The notes under the pieces were generated by a model. The model had not been told where the DNA came from. It saw only the letters and a program-made list of their open reading frames with translations, and searched no databases. 64,000 nucleotides of DNA from Phocoena phocoena (taxonomy: Eukaryota; Chordata; Mammalia; Artiodactyla; Phocoenidae), in the NCBI RefSeq assembly GCF_963924675.1, contig NW_027077448.1, forward strand, positions 62,001-126,000, in the 5' to 3' direction. Positions 36,107-47,919 of this stretch are shown here, piece by piece; positions within the stretch are counted from its first letter, which is position 1, and each line of letters begins with the position of its first letter. A program made the translations under genes and the position numbers.

Positions 36107-37230
36107 GTATCTGGAGGGGCACATTTAACTCTAATTTCCCACCAGGAAGAGGAATTAACCAAAGGCTCAGAGTGCCGTGCTGGACCCTGATTATGGCCTG
36201 AAGCAAACCTGCAGTTTTGTGGCCAGCTTACAAGGAAGCGAGTTAAGAAAGGAGCTCAGGGGCACTGTAATTCACAAACCTGCAGAGATAAATGACAGCT
36301 ATTGGCAAAAATATATCGAAGTAAGTCTGCAAAGAGGACTTGAAAACGAGGCAGAATTGCAGGAATCATATTTCAAGAGGTAGATTGGAATTGCATTTAA
36401 AGCATATGAAAAGTGGCAGATCTTTGACAGTGATGCACATGGACAAAAAGTGCGTATACATTTTTCCTGAATATATTCAGGAAAAAACGCATATGAACAT
36501 TTTGGCCAACCAAGCACTCCAGCAATGGAAATCCACACTACAATGAAGTCACATTTCCCATTCGTCAAAAAGGCCATCTGAATAAAGTGTAAAAACCAGA
36601 AACACAGGACAGGCCATGGAGAACAGGGAGCCGTGTTATGCTGATGGGCGGGATGTAAATTGCCAACAGACACTCTGGAGATGTTCATGGTGTATCCTGA
36701 AACATCTAAAAAACAAAGCTACAGAGCCTAGGGCACTTCCACTTTTGGCCCTATCGTTTAGGAAAATTAAAATCAACAAGACACAGCCAACACAAAATTC
36801 AGGGCTGCTGTGTTTACAAGAACCTCGAGTCCAGTACAAATTAAATATCCCAGAAAGAAAAAAATGGATAAAGAAGTTGTGCTACTTACGTACAACGGAA
36901 TATCACTCAGCAGTGAAATCAATGTCATCAGGCCTGTAGCAGCAAATTGAGTGGATTTACTTATGATGATTCTAAGAGAAATATATCACACAAAGAAAGA
37001 TAATTATCATAAGATATCACTAATAGAGGGAGTGTAAACTTGGCTACACATAAACTGAATTACAAAACCGAACAGAGTCTCACATTTAGATAAAAACCTT
37101 ATGCTTGCTTAAGGGGAAAGTTGAGTTGGGCTGCTGTATAAAAACAGATTGAAATTAGCACACATACCATTCCATAAGCCAAATACGTAATAAACAAGAC
37201 CTACTCTTTGCTCAACGAAATAGACTCATC
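36107..37230 (+). repeat. Satellite monomer M19, partial and diverged
   Basis: Satellite resumes at about phase 5-10 ('tatctggaggggcacattt') and continues to phase about 1130 ('caacgaaatagactcatc'), where an L1 fragment takes over. Many substitutions and small gaps mark it as an unhomogenised edge copy. The palindrome at 36439-36509 is imperfect, with the left arm one base shorter. Confidence 0.88.
36616..36939 (+). pseudogene. L1 ORF2 C-terminal relic, open frame (M19)
   Basis: A 107-codon open frame ending in KKWIKKLCYLRTTEYHSAVK. It is an independent, diverged version of the relics in array A and still has no stop. Confidence 0.7.
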
Positions 37231-37960
37231 CATGGTGTATCACCTCACACCTATTAGAATGGGCATCATCAGAAAATCTACAAACAACAAATGCTGGAAA
37301 CGGTGTGGAGATAAGGAATCCTCTTCCACTATTGTTGGGAACGTAAATTGATACAGTCACTGTGGAGAACATTATGGAGTTTCTTATAAAACTAAGAATA
37401 GAATTACCATATGATACAGCAATCCCTCTACTGGGCATATACTCAGACAAAACCATAAATCAAAAAGAGACATTCACCACAATGTTCATTGCATCACTAT
37501 TTACACTATCCAGGAAATGGAAGCAACCTAAATGCCCACAGACAGACGAATGCATAAAGATGTGGTACATATATAAAATGGAATATTACTAAGCCATAAA
37601 AAGGAATGAAATTGGGACATTTGTAGAGACGTTGATGGATCTAGAGACTGTCATACAGAGTGAAGTAAGTCAGAAAGAGAAAAGCAAATCTTGTATATTA
37701 ATGCATATATGTGGAACCTAGAAAAATTGTACAGATGAACCGTTTTGCAAGGCAGAAATAGAGCAATACATGTATACAACAAACGTATGGACAACAAGGG
37801 GGGAAAGCTGTTGGGGATGGTGGTGGGAGGAGTTGAGATATTGGGATTGGTATGTATACATTTATATGTATAAAGTAGATAACCAAAAACAACCTGCTGT
37901 ATAAAAATATAAAAATAAATTCAAAATAAAAAAATAAAATTAAAAAAAGTAAAACAGAAA
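37231..37960 (+). mobile_element. 5'-truncated L1 3' end
   Basis: Ordinary L1 sequence in sense: 'tatcacctcacacctattag', 'gtaaattgatacagtcactg', the ORF2 end with 'ccactgggcatatac'-like and 'tggtacatatataaaatgga' blocks, then a 3' UTR and an A-rich tail (about 37905-37960). The frame at 37362-37592 (76 codons, ending in CIKMWYIYKMEYY) is the ORF2 C-terminal part. Satellite lies on its left but not on its right, so no target-site duplication is apparent. Confidence 0.9.
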
Positions 37961-39262
37961 AATATTCTTCCCTTCACATACATGTATTTATATGAATAAA
38001 TTATTTCCATGCTTATATCTGTAAATACACAAAAGAGGAATAAAATCTACCTTGAACCAAAAACGAAAAAAAGATAAAAAAGAACAGAACCCACCAGTTA
38101 CACAGAGGAAAACCGTTTCAGGGCACTTGCTCCAATTGCAAACAATTCTGAAGTTGGTCAGTGGTGGGGAATCATCTCCCATTCAGCCAGCATGCTCCTC
38201 GCAACAAGCGTCCTCACTGCAAAGCTGGTGGACCGTGCCGAGGTATCTGTGAGTAAACGTGGGCCGAGCCCCAGGCCAGCTGCTGCTGAAATGTTCCCAC
38301 CCTTCCAAGGCTAAACACCTGAATATGTACAAGGACTTGAAAACCTAGAGGAAGGGCCATGGAGCCACATGAGGGACAGCATGCCAGCCGACTTGGTGCC
38401 TGCAGGCCAGCCAGGATGGTCCTGGCCCTGGGTGCTCTTCTGGAAGCTCTCCATTTCCCTGCCTGAGATACCCCTGCTGTCCCGGCCCCCACTGCTTTCT
38501 TCCTTCCTCACCTGTGCCCAGGGAGAAATTCCAGCGGCAGGTGTGGGTGACACATCCTCTTCTTTAGCAGGTAGCATCTTGGCAACTGCTGCAGAAAGTC
38601 CAGCAGAGCCCCACTCACACTGGGACACCCACAAAGCCGTGGCCTCTCACTCCCTCCCACCAGCCCAGCCCCGAGACTGCTGACAGGGCAGAGAAAATGG
38701 CGTCAGGCACAGCTGCAGGGGCTCTTGCTGCCTGGAGCGGTGTTTATATTGATCTCAACCCAGGCACACCTGGGGAGGGCTGGCCGGCACGGTCAGGCTT
38801 CCCAAGCCAGCCAATAATCACCCCTCAGGGGCTCACAGTTGCTGAAAATGGAACTTGCTGAATTGGCCAGGTCCAAGGAACAGGTGTGGGCTCCTGAGAG
38901 TCAGGATAGACAAGGGGCTGCAGCTCTGGCTTGTTTTCTAATTATATTATCTGGCCCATGAGTGGGAGACAACTTCAAGAAAACCCTCTCCTAATGAGAG
39001 GAACCCAGGAGTCAGGGAGAGGAGGGGTGGGTGGTGGTTGGAGACAGAGGCCTGGTGCCCCGGGTGCAGTGGAAGTCTCTGGAAGACCAGGTGGAGGAGG
39101 CCGCACAGAGTGATGCCCAGGGTCACAGACCTGTCAGAGCTGCTGTTTGTTAGTTCAAGTCCTGCTCTGAGGTGCTCTGTGTCAGATCTGAGCGACAGGT
39201 GAGCTGGGAGTGCTCTGCAATGAGGGCTATGTGCACGGTTCCTGTGTGCCCAGCCCTGCCAA
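37961..39262. other. Low-copy island, unrecognised
   Basis: No satellite or L1 similarity seen. It is AT-rich at first, then GC-richer from about 38220. Open frames on both strands (38369-38683 plus, 104 codons; 38311-38634 minus, 107 codons; 38947-39507 minus, 186 codons) overlap each other and show no family motif. They look like chance frames in GC-rich DNA. I see no clear exon, tRNA or transposon end here. Confidence 0.5.
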
Positions 39263-39477
39263 GGTACCTGCAAGGGTAGCTCTGTATCCTGGGAGGGGCC
39301 TGACCACGGGAGCCCCATGGACTGCAGAGGACCTGCCCAGGGAATCCCATATCCTGGGAGGGGCCTGAACACGAGAGCCCCGTGGGCTGGGGTGGGGGTA
39401 GGGTACCTGCCCAGGTGAGCTCCATATCCTGGGATTGGCCTGACCTCGAGAGCCCCATGGGCTGCTGGAGTCCTGGT
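39263..39477. repeat. Small GC-rich tandem repeat, three copies
   Basis: Three imperfect copies of a unit of about 65-75 bp with the shared core 'tatcctgggaggggcctga' followed by 'gagccccatgg'. Core starts: 39285, 39350 and 39425. Between copies are variable stretches containing 'acctgcccagg'. It accounts for the repetitive 186-codon minus-strand frame over it. Confidence 0.8.
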
Positions 39478-40500
39478 AAAGGATGTCAGGACAGTCAGTG
39501 AAGCCACTGAGGATATACCTCCAGTAGTTCCTAAATCCTACACCCTGCTGGTCATTCTACCAACCACCAGGACTTGGTATTCTGTATTAGTCTTCACTGA
39601 TGCCTTCTTTTGTATTCCATTAGTCCCAGAGTCACAAGAAATTTTGGCTTGTGAGTGACAGGACTCAACATACAACTAAAACAATACTTCCAGGCTGTCT
39701 TGCCCCAAGGGTTCAAAAATTCCCACACCATCTTTGGGGAAAGCTCAGCTAAAGACCTAAAAGTTCTACCTCTGGAAAAGGAAACACTCCTTCAATATTC
39801 AGACGACATTCTGATCGCCAGCCCTACTAAGGAGGCCTCAGAACTACCAAGCCAATAAAGGATAGAAGTTGTCCACGAAAAAGCTCAAGTATCACAGACT
39901 ACGGTGACCTGCCTGGGCTTCATTCTCACAGAAGGAGAAGCCCATCCCAGGAAAGGGAAGAAACAATTTACAGCCTTACCCCTTTCTGAAACTAGAAGAC
40001 AGCTTAGGGGTTCCTGGGGAAGCCAGGGTTTCCTGCCTCTGGATCCCTAACTACAGTCTACTAGCTGGGCCTCTATATGAAACACTGAAAGGAAAAGATG
40101 ATGATCCTTTTGAATAGAATCCAGAAGTGGCCTTTCAAGAATGGAAAGAGCAGTCAATTCAGACCCTTGCCCTGGAACTCCCTAATTTAGCTAAACCCTT
40201 TGACCTTTACATTCCTGGTGAAAGGTGAATCGCCATTGGAGTATTAGTGCAAAAACTGGGACCACTTGAAATGGAACAATGCAAGAATGCCATCCAGGTA
40301 GGATAAACTATGGTCACCAAGGGGCTTGGCCCACCGCCACATCTGGCCAAGATACTGGTGGTATCTGAAAACCTGGAAATCAGCAGCCCAAAAGGCCACC
40401 TCCCTTCTAAGGGAAACGGACCCCACGTGGTGATCCTAACCCCCAACCATGCCCTGAAGTTGCAGGGTTTGCTCCGTGGGCACACTGACCTCGATTGAGG
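39478..40500 (+). pseudogene. Endogenous retrovirus pol relic (gammaretrovirus-like, ERV1 type)
   Basis: An old, broken reverse transcriptase region. The best piece is a 67-codon frame at 39655-39858. It has the RT signature LPQGFKNS (residues 16-23) and the active-site block QYSDD (residues 47-51), where the second position of the usual Y-x-D-D is serine. Upstream sequence (from about 39500) and downstream sequence (to about 40500) also resemble gammaretroviral pol in order, through the RT connection region, but lie in different frames separated by stops and shifts. No intact gag, pol or env is present. It is non-functional. Its downstream end is uncertain. Confidence 0.82.
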
Positions 40501-41240
40501 AGGCCCTCCAACTCCAACCTCCAGAGAGATAACCGGGGGCAACGGGGCACCATGACGACCCGTGTGACCATCACTTGACCTGGAGTTTCTCTCATAAAAC
40601 AAGAGTGTGTCCCAAAAGAGTAGACTACTGCTTGCAGTACTTACTGTACCCAGAGGGGAGCTAATAATCTTGGCGGGGGAACCGTATATCATGCTGTCAC
40701 CATAGAAAAGCCTACAGACACCCTGATGATGGTGGCCAATAAGACCGGCTGGACTCCTGTTTACTTCCAAAGGCTCTTGACTCAGTGACCATCATGATCC
40801 TTCATCACCACTGACCCTGGACTGTCTGGGAGCTGAGCGGGCAGGATCCTGACACCTGGTGCTCTTTTTACGTTAATTCAGGGGCCTAATGGAAGAAAGC
40901 GCAGACTGTTGGTCAGAGCATCTAGGCTGGCAGAAACGGTCAGTCAGAGCATCTAGGCTGGCAGAAACGGTCAGCCTAAGGTGGCCGAACAAATGTGGGG
41001 CGGAGTGAAACTGGACCTCACAGCGCCACTGCACATCTCCTTTCTGGACCCTTAAAGGTCATTAGAATCTATAACACTTCCAATACTGGTGCTCAGGTGG
41101 ACGAGCAGGGAGGCAGGAGGCCTGGGGACAATCAACGTCACCTGGAGGCTGCTGGGGAGAAGTTCTGACCCTCGCCCACGGGTATGAAGCCTCCTAACTC
41201 AGCACTCAGCAGTTACAGAAGAAGGGTCTGCACCCGCAGC
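40501..41240. other. Probable retroviral remnant or unassigned sequence
   Basis: Follows the pol relic. I cannot assign it to integrase or env with confidence; frames are short and broken. It contains a perfect 31-bp tandem duplication at 40912-40973. The 187-codon minus-strand frame 40207-40770 is antisense to the pol relic and is not a gene. Confidence 0.45.
40912..40973. repeat. Perfect 31-bp tandem duplication
   Basis: The 31-bp segment starting 'gtcagagcatctaggctggc' occurs at 40912-40942 and again at 40943-40973 without change, next to the retroviral relic. Such a clean duplication in otherwise decayed sequence points to a recent slip or copying error. Confidence 0.93.
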
Positions 41241-41760
41241 ACTCCAAGAATGAGGAAAGGGACAAAAGGCAGAAGAGAAGTTTGTCCCAGGCAAAGCCCC
41301 TTAAAAATGCCTGGGAGATAAAAATAGAATCTGGGCAATAAAATAAAGTCTAACCATTTTTATCCTTTGTGCTTTGTCTAATTTCAGGTGCTCTTAGTGT
41401 CCCGCATACAGAGGTTCCACACCCGGCACTTCAGACCAGATTTCCTAGAGCAGAATGGCTCGATGACACTTCAGCTCCTGGGGCCCAGTTCAGACTCCGT
41501 GACATAGAGCCTGAGCTGCAGCCAACCAGGTCCTCGAGAGCTCAGCCCCCTCCCTCCCAGTGACTCTGACAGGATCTCTACACAGCAGCCCAGCCCACAG
41601 CCCACAGGGTAGCACCTCTCCATTCTCTGATCAAAATATAAAGTTTCCTTTGCTTTTGAACCAAACTCAGTCTCGATCTATTGACTCCAATGACACTGGG
41701 CAGGGGGACACTTGTTGGCGTCCACTCTGGAGGATCAGTAACAGAAATTGAGAACATTGT
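41241..41760 (+). repeat. LTR-like sequence (possible 3' LTR of the retroviral relic)
   Basis: The stretch has two AATAAA-type signals ('gcaataaaataaagtc' at about 41336, and an imperfect 'aatataaagtttcc' at about 41636). The second is followed by 'gaaccaaactcagtctcg', which resembles the R/U5 part of a gammaretroviral LTR. It lies downstream of the pol relic in the same orientation, as a 3' LTR would. I could not find a matching upstream LTR, clear TG...CA ends or a target-site duplication. Confidence 0.4.
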
Positions 41761-42064
41761 AACTTCAATGAACAGATGTGTGAGCCAAACTGTAATTAAC
41801 ATAGAACAGTGTATAAGGCTCGGGTAAAATAAGATGTTTCTAACACTTCCATTTGATATTTCCATCACTTTCTTATAAGCAAGTTCAGTGAAAAGGTTTG
41901 TCTTCTTTGTCAGGTCAATATTAGAGAAACAAAGTGATTTCTTTCCAAGGATGTACATCTAATAATCTTGGTTAAAGCTTCAATCTTGTTTTAAATGCTT
42001 TTGCATTGAAAATGACCTCTCTTTCAGCTCCCCCATTTCTGAGAAGCATAAAATCTTATAATTT
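41761..42064. other. Unassigned AT-rich sequence
   Basis: I see no repeat family, gene or structural signal here. Confidence 0.4.
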
Positions 42065-42245
42065 ATTATTACCAAAGGGAAATGGTAGGAGGAGGGATAA
42101 ATTAACAGTTTGGGATTAACACATACACACTGCTATGTATGAAATCATCAGCAAGGAACTACTGTATAGCACAGGGAACTACACTCAATATTTTGCAATA
42201 ACCTATAAGGGGAAATGATCTGAAAAAGAATAGATATTTTTATTG
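42065..42245 (+). mobile_element. L1 3' UTR fragment
   Basis: Contains 'gggataaattaacagtttgg', 'tactgtatagcacagggaac' and 'caatattttgcaataacc', the standard order in artiodactyl-type L1 3' UTRs. It lacks the final poly-A end. It lies just before diverged satellite in the same orientation, so it might also be the L1 part of a very old monomer. Confidence 0.82.
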
Positions 42246-42439
42246 ACATCATCCATCAATGACAGTAAAAATGGAATCTAAGGGAAGACAGTGGTGAGTG
42301 CTTCTGACCCTGAAGACTTCAATCATCTAAAGTTTGGACTCTGCCTACTTCCCAAGGCCCTTAATGAACATATGTGTAGCCGTAGCTTAAAAAATTCCCC
42401 AGTTTGGGTTGCGGAGAGACACTGATATTTAAAATCCCC
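42246..42439. other. Transition sequence into array B
   Basis: Weak resemblance to satellite phase 1300-1480 is possible ('aatgacagtaaaaatgg') but I cannot confirm it by eye. Confidence 0.35.
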
Positions 42440-42697
42440 TGGTGTTCTCCTCACATGAATGGGACCCTTCCTACACCTAAAACATGCCTGTCACACCCAG
42501 AGGATGGTATACCGTCTGATCGGGAAAAGTTTGGAAAAGGCATCTCATCTCCTCATCTCTTGGTGCTAGGGTTCACCACTCCAGCGTCTTTACTAACAGT
42601 CTCCCCACTTGGAGATGTCAGCACTGTCAACATCCTGTTGCATACAGTTTGGAATTTGTCCAGAGGATGAAGCAGAAGGAGGAGGAACAATGAGAGA
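42440..42697 (+). repeat. Diverged monomer tail at the array B edge
   Basis: Recognisable by 'cctacacctaaaacatgcc', 'aggttcacc'-like and 'actaacagtctccccacttg' blocks that match phase about 1500-1740 of the normal unit, with many substitutions. Confidence 0.8.
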
Positions 42698-44426
42698 CAA
42701 GTCCTAGGTGTTCGGACAGGCACATGCCACTCTAATTTCCAATCAGGAAGACGAATTGACCAAAGGCTAGGGTTGCCCATGGAAACAGAATAGGGCTTGA
42801 GGAATCCTGATGCTTTGTGGCCAGTTCCCATAAACACAAGTTGGAAAATGGAACTCAGGGGCACTAAAATTCACGAAACTGCAGAATTGAAAATATCTAT
42901 CACTGAAAAATGTCTTGAGGAAAGTCAGAGAAAAGGACTTGTAAGCAACGGAGAATGGCAGGAAAGGGATTGGAAGAGGTAGAAAGGACTCGCCATTAAG
43001 CACAAGAAAAGGGGCTGAACATTGCCAACATTGCAGTTGGCCAAAAAGGGTGTATGCGTCTTTTTCTGTATATATTCAAGAAAAGGGCATACACTTTTTT
43101 AGCCAACCAAACAGGTGGGCACTGGAAATCAATACTACAAAACATATCACTTTGCATCAGTCAGAAGAGCCGTCCTCATAAAGTGTAAACACCAGAAATG
43201 CAGGACAGGGCAAGGAGAAAAGGGAGCCCTGTGAGTCTTATAGTGGAAATGTATATTGCCAACGGTCACTCTGGATAAGTCTATTGTGTTTACTAAAGCA
43301 TCTAAAAAATGAGCTACCGAGCACAGGGCACTTGCACTCATGGACGTATATCTTGGGAAAAACAAAAATCGAGAGGACACAGGCACCCCAATGTTTACCA
43401 CCTCTCTGTTTAAAAGATCCTCGACTAGGATATAACTTAAAGTATCTGCAGAGAAAAAACGGACAGAGATGTGGTGCTTATGTAGAGTGGAATATTACTC
43501 AGCCTGGAAATCAATGAAATACGGCCAGTTATAACAACTCCAGAGGAGTTACGTGTGATCATTCGAAGTCACATAATTCAAAAAGAAAAAGACATAAGAT
43601 ATCACTAATACATGGAATGTTAACATGGCTACACATGAACTGAATTACAAAAGAGAAGAGGGTTTCAAATTAAGAAAACCAACTTATGCTTCCTTAAGGG
43701 GAAAGGTGAGTTGGGGTGCTGCATAAAACCAGAGATTGAAATTAGCACAGATACCATTCCATAAGCCAAATATGTAATAGTCAAGACCTACTCCTTGCTC
43801 AACGAAATGGACACCACACGCCATATTCAATGCCTAAGAATATACCGGATTAGTAAGAATCTTAAAACCCATGGACTTATATGTCTCCGTAAGAGAATCA
43901 AGCGCGTGTACAGCGGCATAAACGAAGCAGTGAAAATCCGATAAATCCCATTATTAAAATAAATTTCAAAAACAAAACACAATGACAGTGAAATTGGTAG
44001 CAATTCTTAAATAATTCACTCAGGGCATGTGATGCAACCTGGATTTACCACATCTACACCCAGAGCTGGTTGACACATAAGGCTGGACACTTCAGGCTGA
44101 TAGCATTGGTGAGTTTCGGTGAACAAATGCAGATCCTTTGAAGTCATACTGCATGGTACCCATTCCAAGGGTCCCAACTCTCCAGGTTTAAGGGATTCTT
44201 TCTTCAGCTAAAACATGCGTGGGAAACGCCGAGTATGGTCCACCGTGTGATTAGGAAACGATTTAAAATGCATCTCAGTTTTCGTATCCTGGTCCTCGGG
44301 TTCACCATTCCAGACGGTTTACTAACACTCTCCCCGCTTGGAGAGTCAGTGCCTTTAACCTCCTGTTTGGCACAGCTTGCAATTTCTGCGCAAGATGAAC
44401 AGGAATAGGGAGAACCAATGAGAGAC
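42698..44426 (+). repeat. Satellite monomer M20 (edge, strongly diverged first part)
   Basis: About 1,729 bp. The part up to about 43570 is the most diverged satellite in the window. From about 43570 onward it approaches the array consensus. The palindrome at 43037-43106 (70 bp) is clearly imperfect ('gtctttttctgta' against 'ttcaagaaaaggg'). Confidence 0.88.
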
Positions 44427-46173
44427 TAGCTATAGGTGTCTGCACGGGCAAATGTAAGGCTCATTTCCCACCAGGAAGAGGAATTAACCAAAGGCTCAGC
44501 GTGCCCTGCCGGAAACAGATTAGGGCCTGAAGCAATCCTGCGGTTTTGTGCCCAGCTCACAAGAAAGCGAGTTGAAGAGAGGAGCTCAGGGGCACTGTAA
44601 TTCACAAACCTGCAGAGTTATAAATGACAGCTATCCTCCAAAAATATATTGTAGTAAGCCTGCGAAGGGGACTTGAAAGTGGGGCAGAATTTCAGGAAAA
44701 CGATTGCAGGGGGTAGACTGGAATTGCCCTGAAAGCATAGGAAAAGAGGCACAACGTGGACAATGATGCACTTGGCCAAAAAGGGCGTATGCGTTTTTTC
44801 CTGAATATATTCAGGAAAAAACGCATACGCCCTTTTTGGCCAACCAAGCAAGCCTGTAAAGGAAATCTGCACTACAATGAAGTCTCACTGCCCCCCGGGC
44901 AAAAGGGTCATCTGAAAAAAGTGTAAAATCCAGAAAGATAGGACAGGATATGGAGAAGAGGGAGCCTTGTTATGCTGATTGGCAGGATGTAAATTGCCAG
45001 CAGCCACCCTGGAGAAGTGTATGGTGTTTCTTGAAACACGTAAGAAACAAAGCAACACAGCCTATGGCACTTCCACTTATGGTCCTATAGATTACGGAAA
45101 TTAAAATCAAAAACAGAGAGCCACCCAAAAGTTTGGGACGGCTGTGTCCCCAAGAAGCCCGTCTACAGTACCAGGTAAATATCCCAGAAAGCAAAAAATG
45201 GATAAATAATTTGTGGCATGTACGTGCAATGCAATATCACTCAGCAATGAAATCTGTGTCATCAGGCCCGTAGCGGCATAGTCAGTGGATGCAGATACGG
45301 TGATTCTACGTGAACTACGTCACACAGAAAGAGAAATATCATAAGATATCACTAATACACGGAATGAAAACTTGACTACACATGAACTGAATTACAAAAC
45401 AGAACAGGGTCTCAAATTTAGAAAACCAACTAGTGCTTGCTTATGGGGAAAGGTGCGTTGGGGTGCTGCATAAAACCAGAGACTGAAATTAGCACAGATA
45501 ACTTTCCATAAGCCAAATATGTTATAGACAAGACTTACTCCTTGCTCAACGAAATGGACCCAACACCACATATTCAACGCCTAGGAATATACCTGACTAG
45601 GAAGAATCTTAAAACCCATGGATATATATGTCTCCGTAAGAGAATCAAGCGTGTGTACAGCGGCCGAAACGCTGCAGTGAAAATCCGATAAATCCCATTA
45701 TCAAAATAAATTTCGAAAACAAAACACAAAGATAGTGAAATAGAGAGCAATTCTTAAATAATTCACTCAGGGCATGTGATGCAACCGGGATTGACCACAT
45801 CTACACCCAGAGCTGGTTGAGACATAAGGCTGGACTCTTCAGGCTGATAGCATTGGTGAGTTTCGGTGAGCAAATGCAGACCCTTTGAAGTCATACTGCA
45901 TGGTACCTATTCCATGGGTCCCAACTCTTCAGGTTCAAGGGATTCTTCCTCCAGCTAAAACATGCATGGGAAACCCAGAGTATCGTCCACCGTGTGATTG
46001 GGAAACGATTTAAAATGCATCTCAGTTTGCGTATCCTGGTCCTCGGGTTCACCATTCCAGATGCTTTACTAACACTCTCCCCGCTTAGAGAGTCAGTGCC
46101 TTTAACCTCCTATTTGGCACAGCTTGCAATTTCTGTGCAAGAAGAACAGGAATAGGGAGAACCAATGAGAGAC
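44427..46173 (+). repeat. Satellite monomer M21
   Basis: A 1,747-bp unit, the first homogenised copy of array B. The palindrome at 44772-44843 is perfect. Its later part shares markers with M25 and M31 ('agacttactcc', 'acgctgcagtg', 'ctggactcttcagg'). Confidence 0.92.
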
Positions 46174-47919
46174 TAGCTGTAGGTGTCTGCACGGGCAAAT
46201 GTAACGCTCATTGCCCACCAGGAAGAACAATTAAACAAAGGCTCAGTGTGCCCTGCTGGAAACAGATTAGGGCCTTAAGCAATCCTGCGGGTTTGTGCCC
46301 AGCTCACAAGAAAGCGAGTTGAAGAAAGCAGCTCAGGGGCACTGTAATTCACAAAACTGCAGAGTTATAAATGACAGCTATATTCCAAAAGTATATTGAA
46401 GTAAGCCTGCGAAGGGGACTTGAAAGCAGGGCAGAATTTCAGGAAAACGATTGCAGGGGGTAGACTGGAATTGCCCAGAAAGCATAGGAAAAGTGGCAGA
46501 ACGTCGACAATGGTGCACTTGGCCAAAAAGTGCGTATGCATTTTTTCCTGAATATATTCAGGAAAAAACGCATACGCCCTTTTTGGCCAACCGAGCAAGC
46601 CTGTAAAGGAAATCTGCACTACAATGAAATCTCACTGCCCCCCGGCAAAAGGGCCATCTGAAAAAAGTGTAAAATCCAGAAAGGTAGGACAGGATATGGA
46701 GAACAGGGAGCCTTGTTATGCTGACTGGCAGGATGTAAATTGTGAACAGCCACCCTGGAGAAGTGTATGGTGTTTCCTGAAACACGTAAGAAATAAAGCA
46801 ACACAGCCTATGGCAATTGCACTTATGGTCCTATTCCTTAGGGAAATTAAAATCAAAAACAGAGAGCCACCCCAAAGTTTGGGACGGCTGTGTTCCCAAG
46901 AAGCTCGTCTACAGTACCAGGTAAATATCCCAGAAAGCAAAAAATGGATAAAGAAGTTGTGGCACGTACGTGCAATGCAGTATCACTCAGCAATGAAATC
47001 TGTGTCATCAGGCCCGTAGCGGCATAGTGAGTGGATGCAGATACGGTGAATCTACGTGAACTACGTCACACAGAAAAAGAAACATCATAAGATATCACTA
47101 CTACACGGAATGTAAACTGGACTACACATGAACTGAATTACAAAACAGAACAGGGTCTCAAATTTAGAAAACCAACTAGTGCTTGCTTATGGGGAAAGGT
47201 TCCTTGGGCTGTTGCATAAAACCAGAGACTGAAATTAGCACAGATAACTTTCCATAAGCCAAATATGTAATAGACAAGACCTACTCCTTGCTCAACGAAA
47301 TGGACCCAACACCACATATTCAACGCCTAGGAATATACCTGACTAGGAAGAACCTTAAAACCCATGGATATATATGTCTCCGTAAGAGAATCAAGCGTGT
47401 GTACAGCGGCTGAAACGCAGCAGTGAAAATCCGATAAATCCCATTATCAAAATAAATTTCGAAAACAAAACACAAAGACAGTGAAATAGAGAGCAATTCT
47501 TAAATAATTCACTCAGGGCATGTGATGCAACCGGGATTGACCACATCTACACCCAGAGCTGGTTGAGATATAAGGCTGGACACTTCAGGCTGATAGCATT
47601 GGTGAGTTTCGGTGAGCAAATGCAGACCATTTGAAGTCATACTGCATGGTACCCATTCCATGGGTCCCAACTCTCCAGGTTCAAGGGATTCTTCCTCCAG
47701 CTAAAACATGCATGGGAAACCCAGAGTATCATCCACCGTGTGATTGGGAAACGATTTAAAATGCATCTCAGTTTTCGTATCCTGGTCCTCGGGTTCACCA
47801 TTCCAGATGCTTTACTAACACTCTCCCCGCTTGGAGAGTCAGTGCCTTTAACCTCCTGTTTGGCACAGCTTGCAATTTCTGTGCAAGATGAACAGGAATA
47901 GGGAGAACCAATAAGAGAC
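46174..47919 (+). repeat. Satellite monomer M22
   Basis: A 1,746-bp unit. The palindrome at 46519-46590 has two left-arm mismatches. Its start shares 'gaagaacaattaaac' and 'gccttaagcaatcctgcggg' with M26 and M32. It carries an open L1 relic. Confidence 0.92.
46624..47019 (+). pseudogene. L1 ORF2 C-terminal relic, open frame (M22)
   Basis: A 131-codon open frame ending in KKWIKKLWHVRAMQYHSAMK, same type as the array A relics. Shorter relics of the same frame (85 codons, starting later) occur in M23 (48514-48771), M26 (53761-54018) and M29 (59009-59266). None has a catalytic domain. Confidence 0.74.

Noticed and set aside
38947..39507. A 186-codon minus-strand frame in the island
   Set aside because: Much of it comes from the small tandem repeat at 39263-39477, and it overlaps the start of the sense-oriented retroviral relic. 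No known domain.
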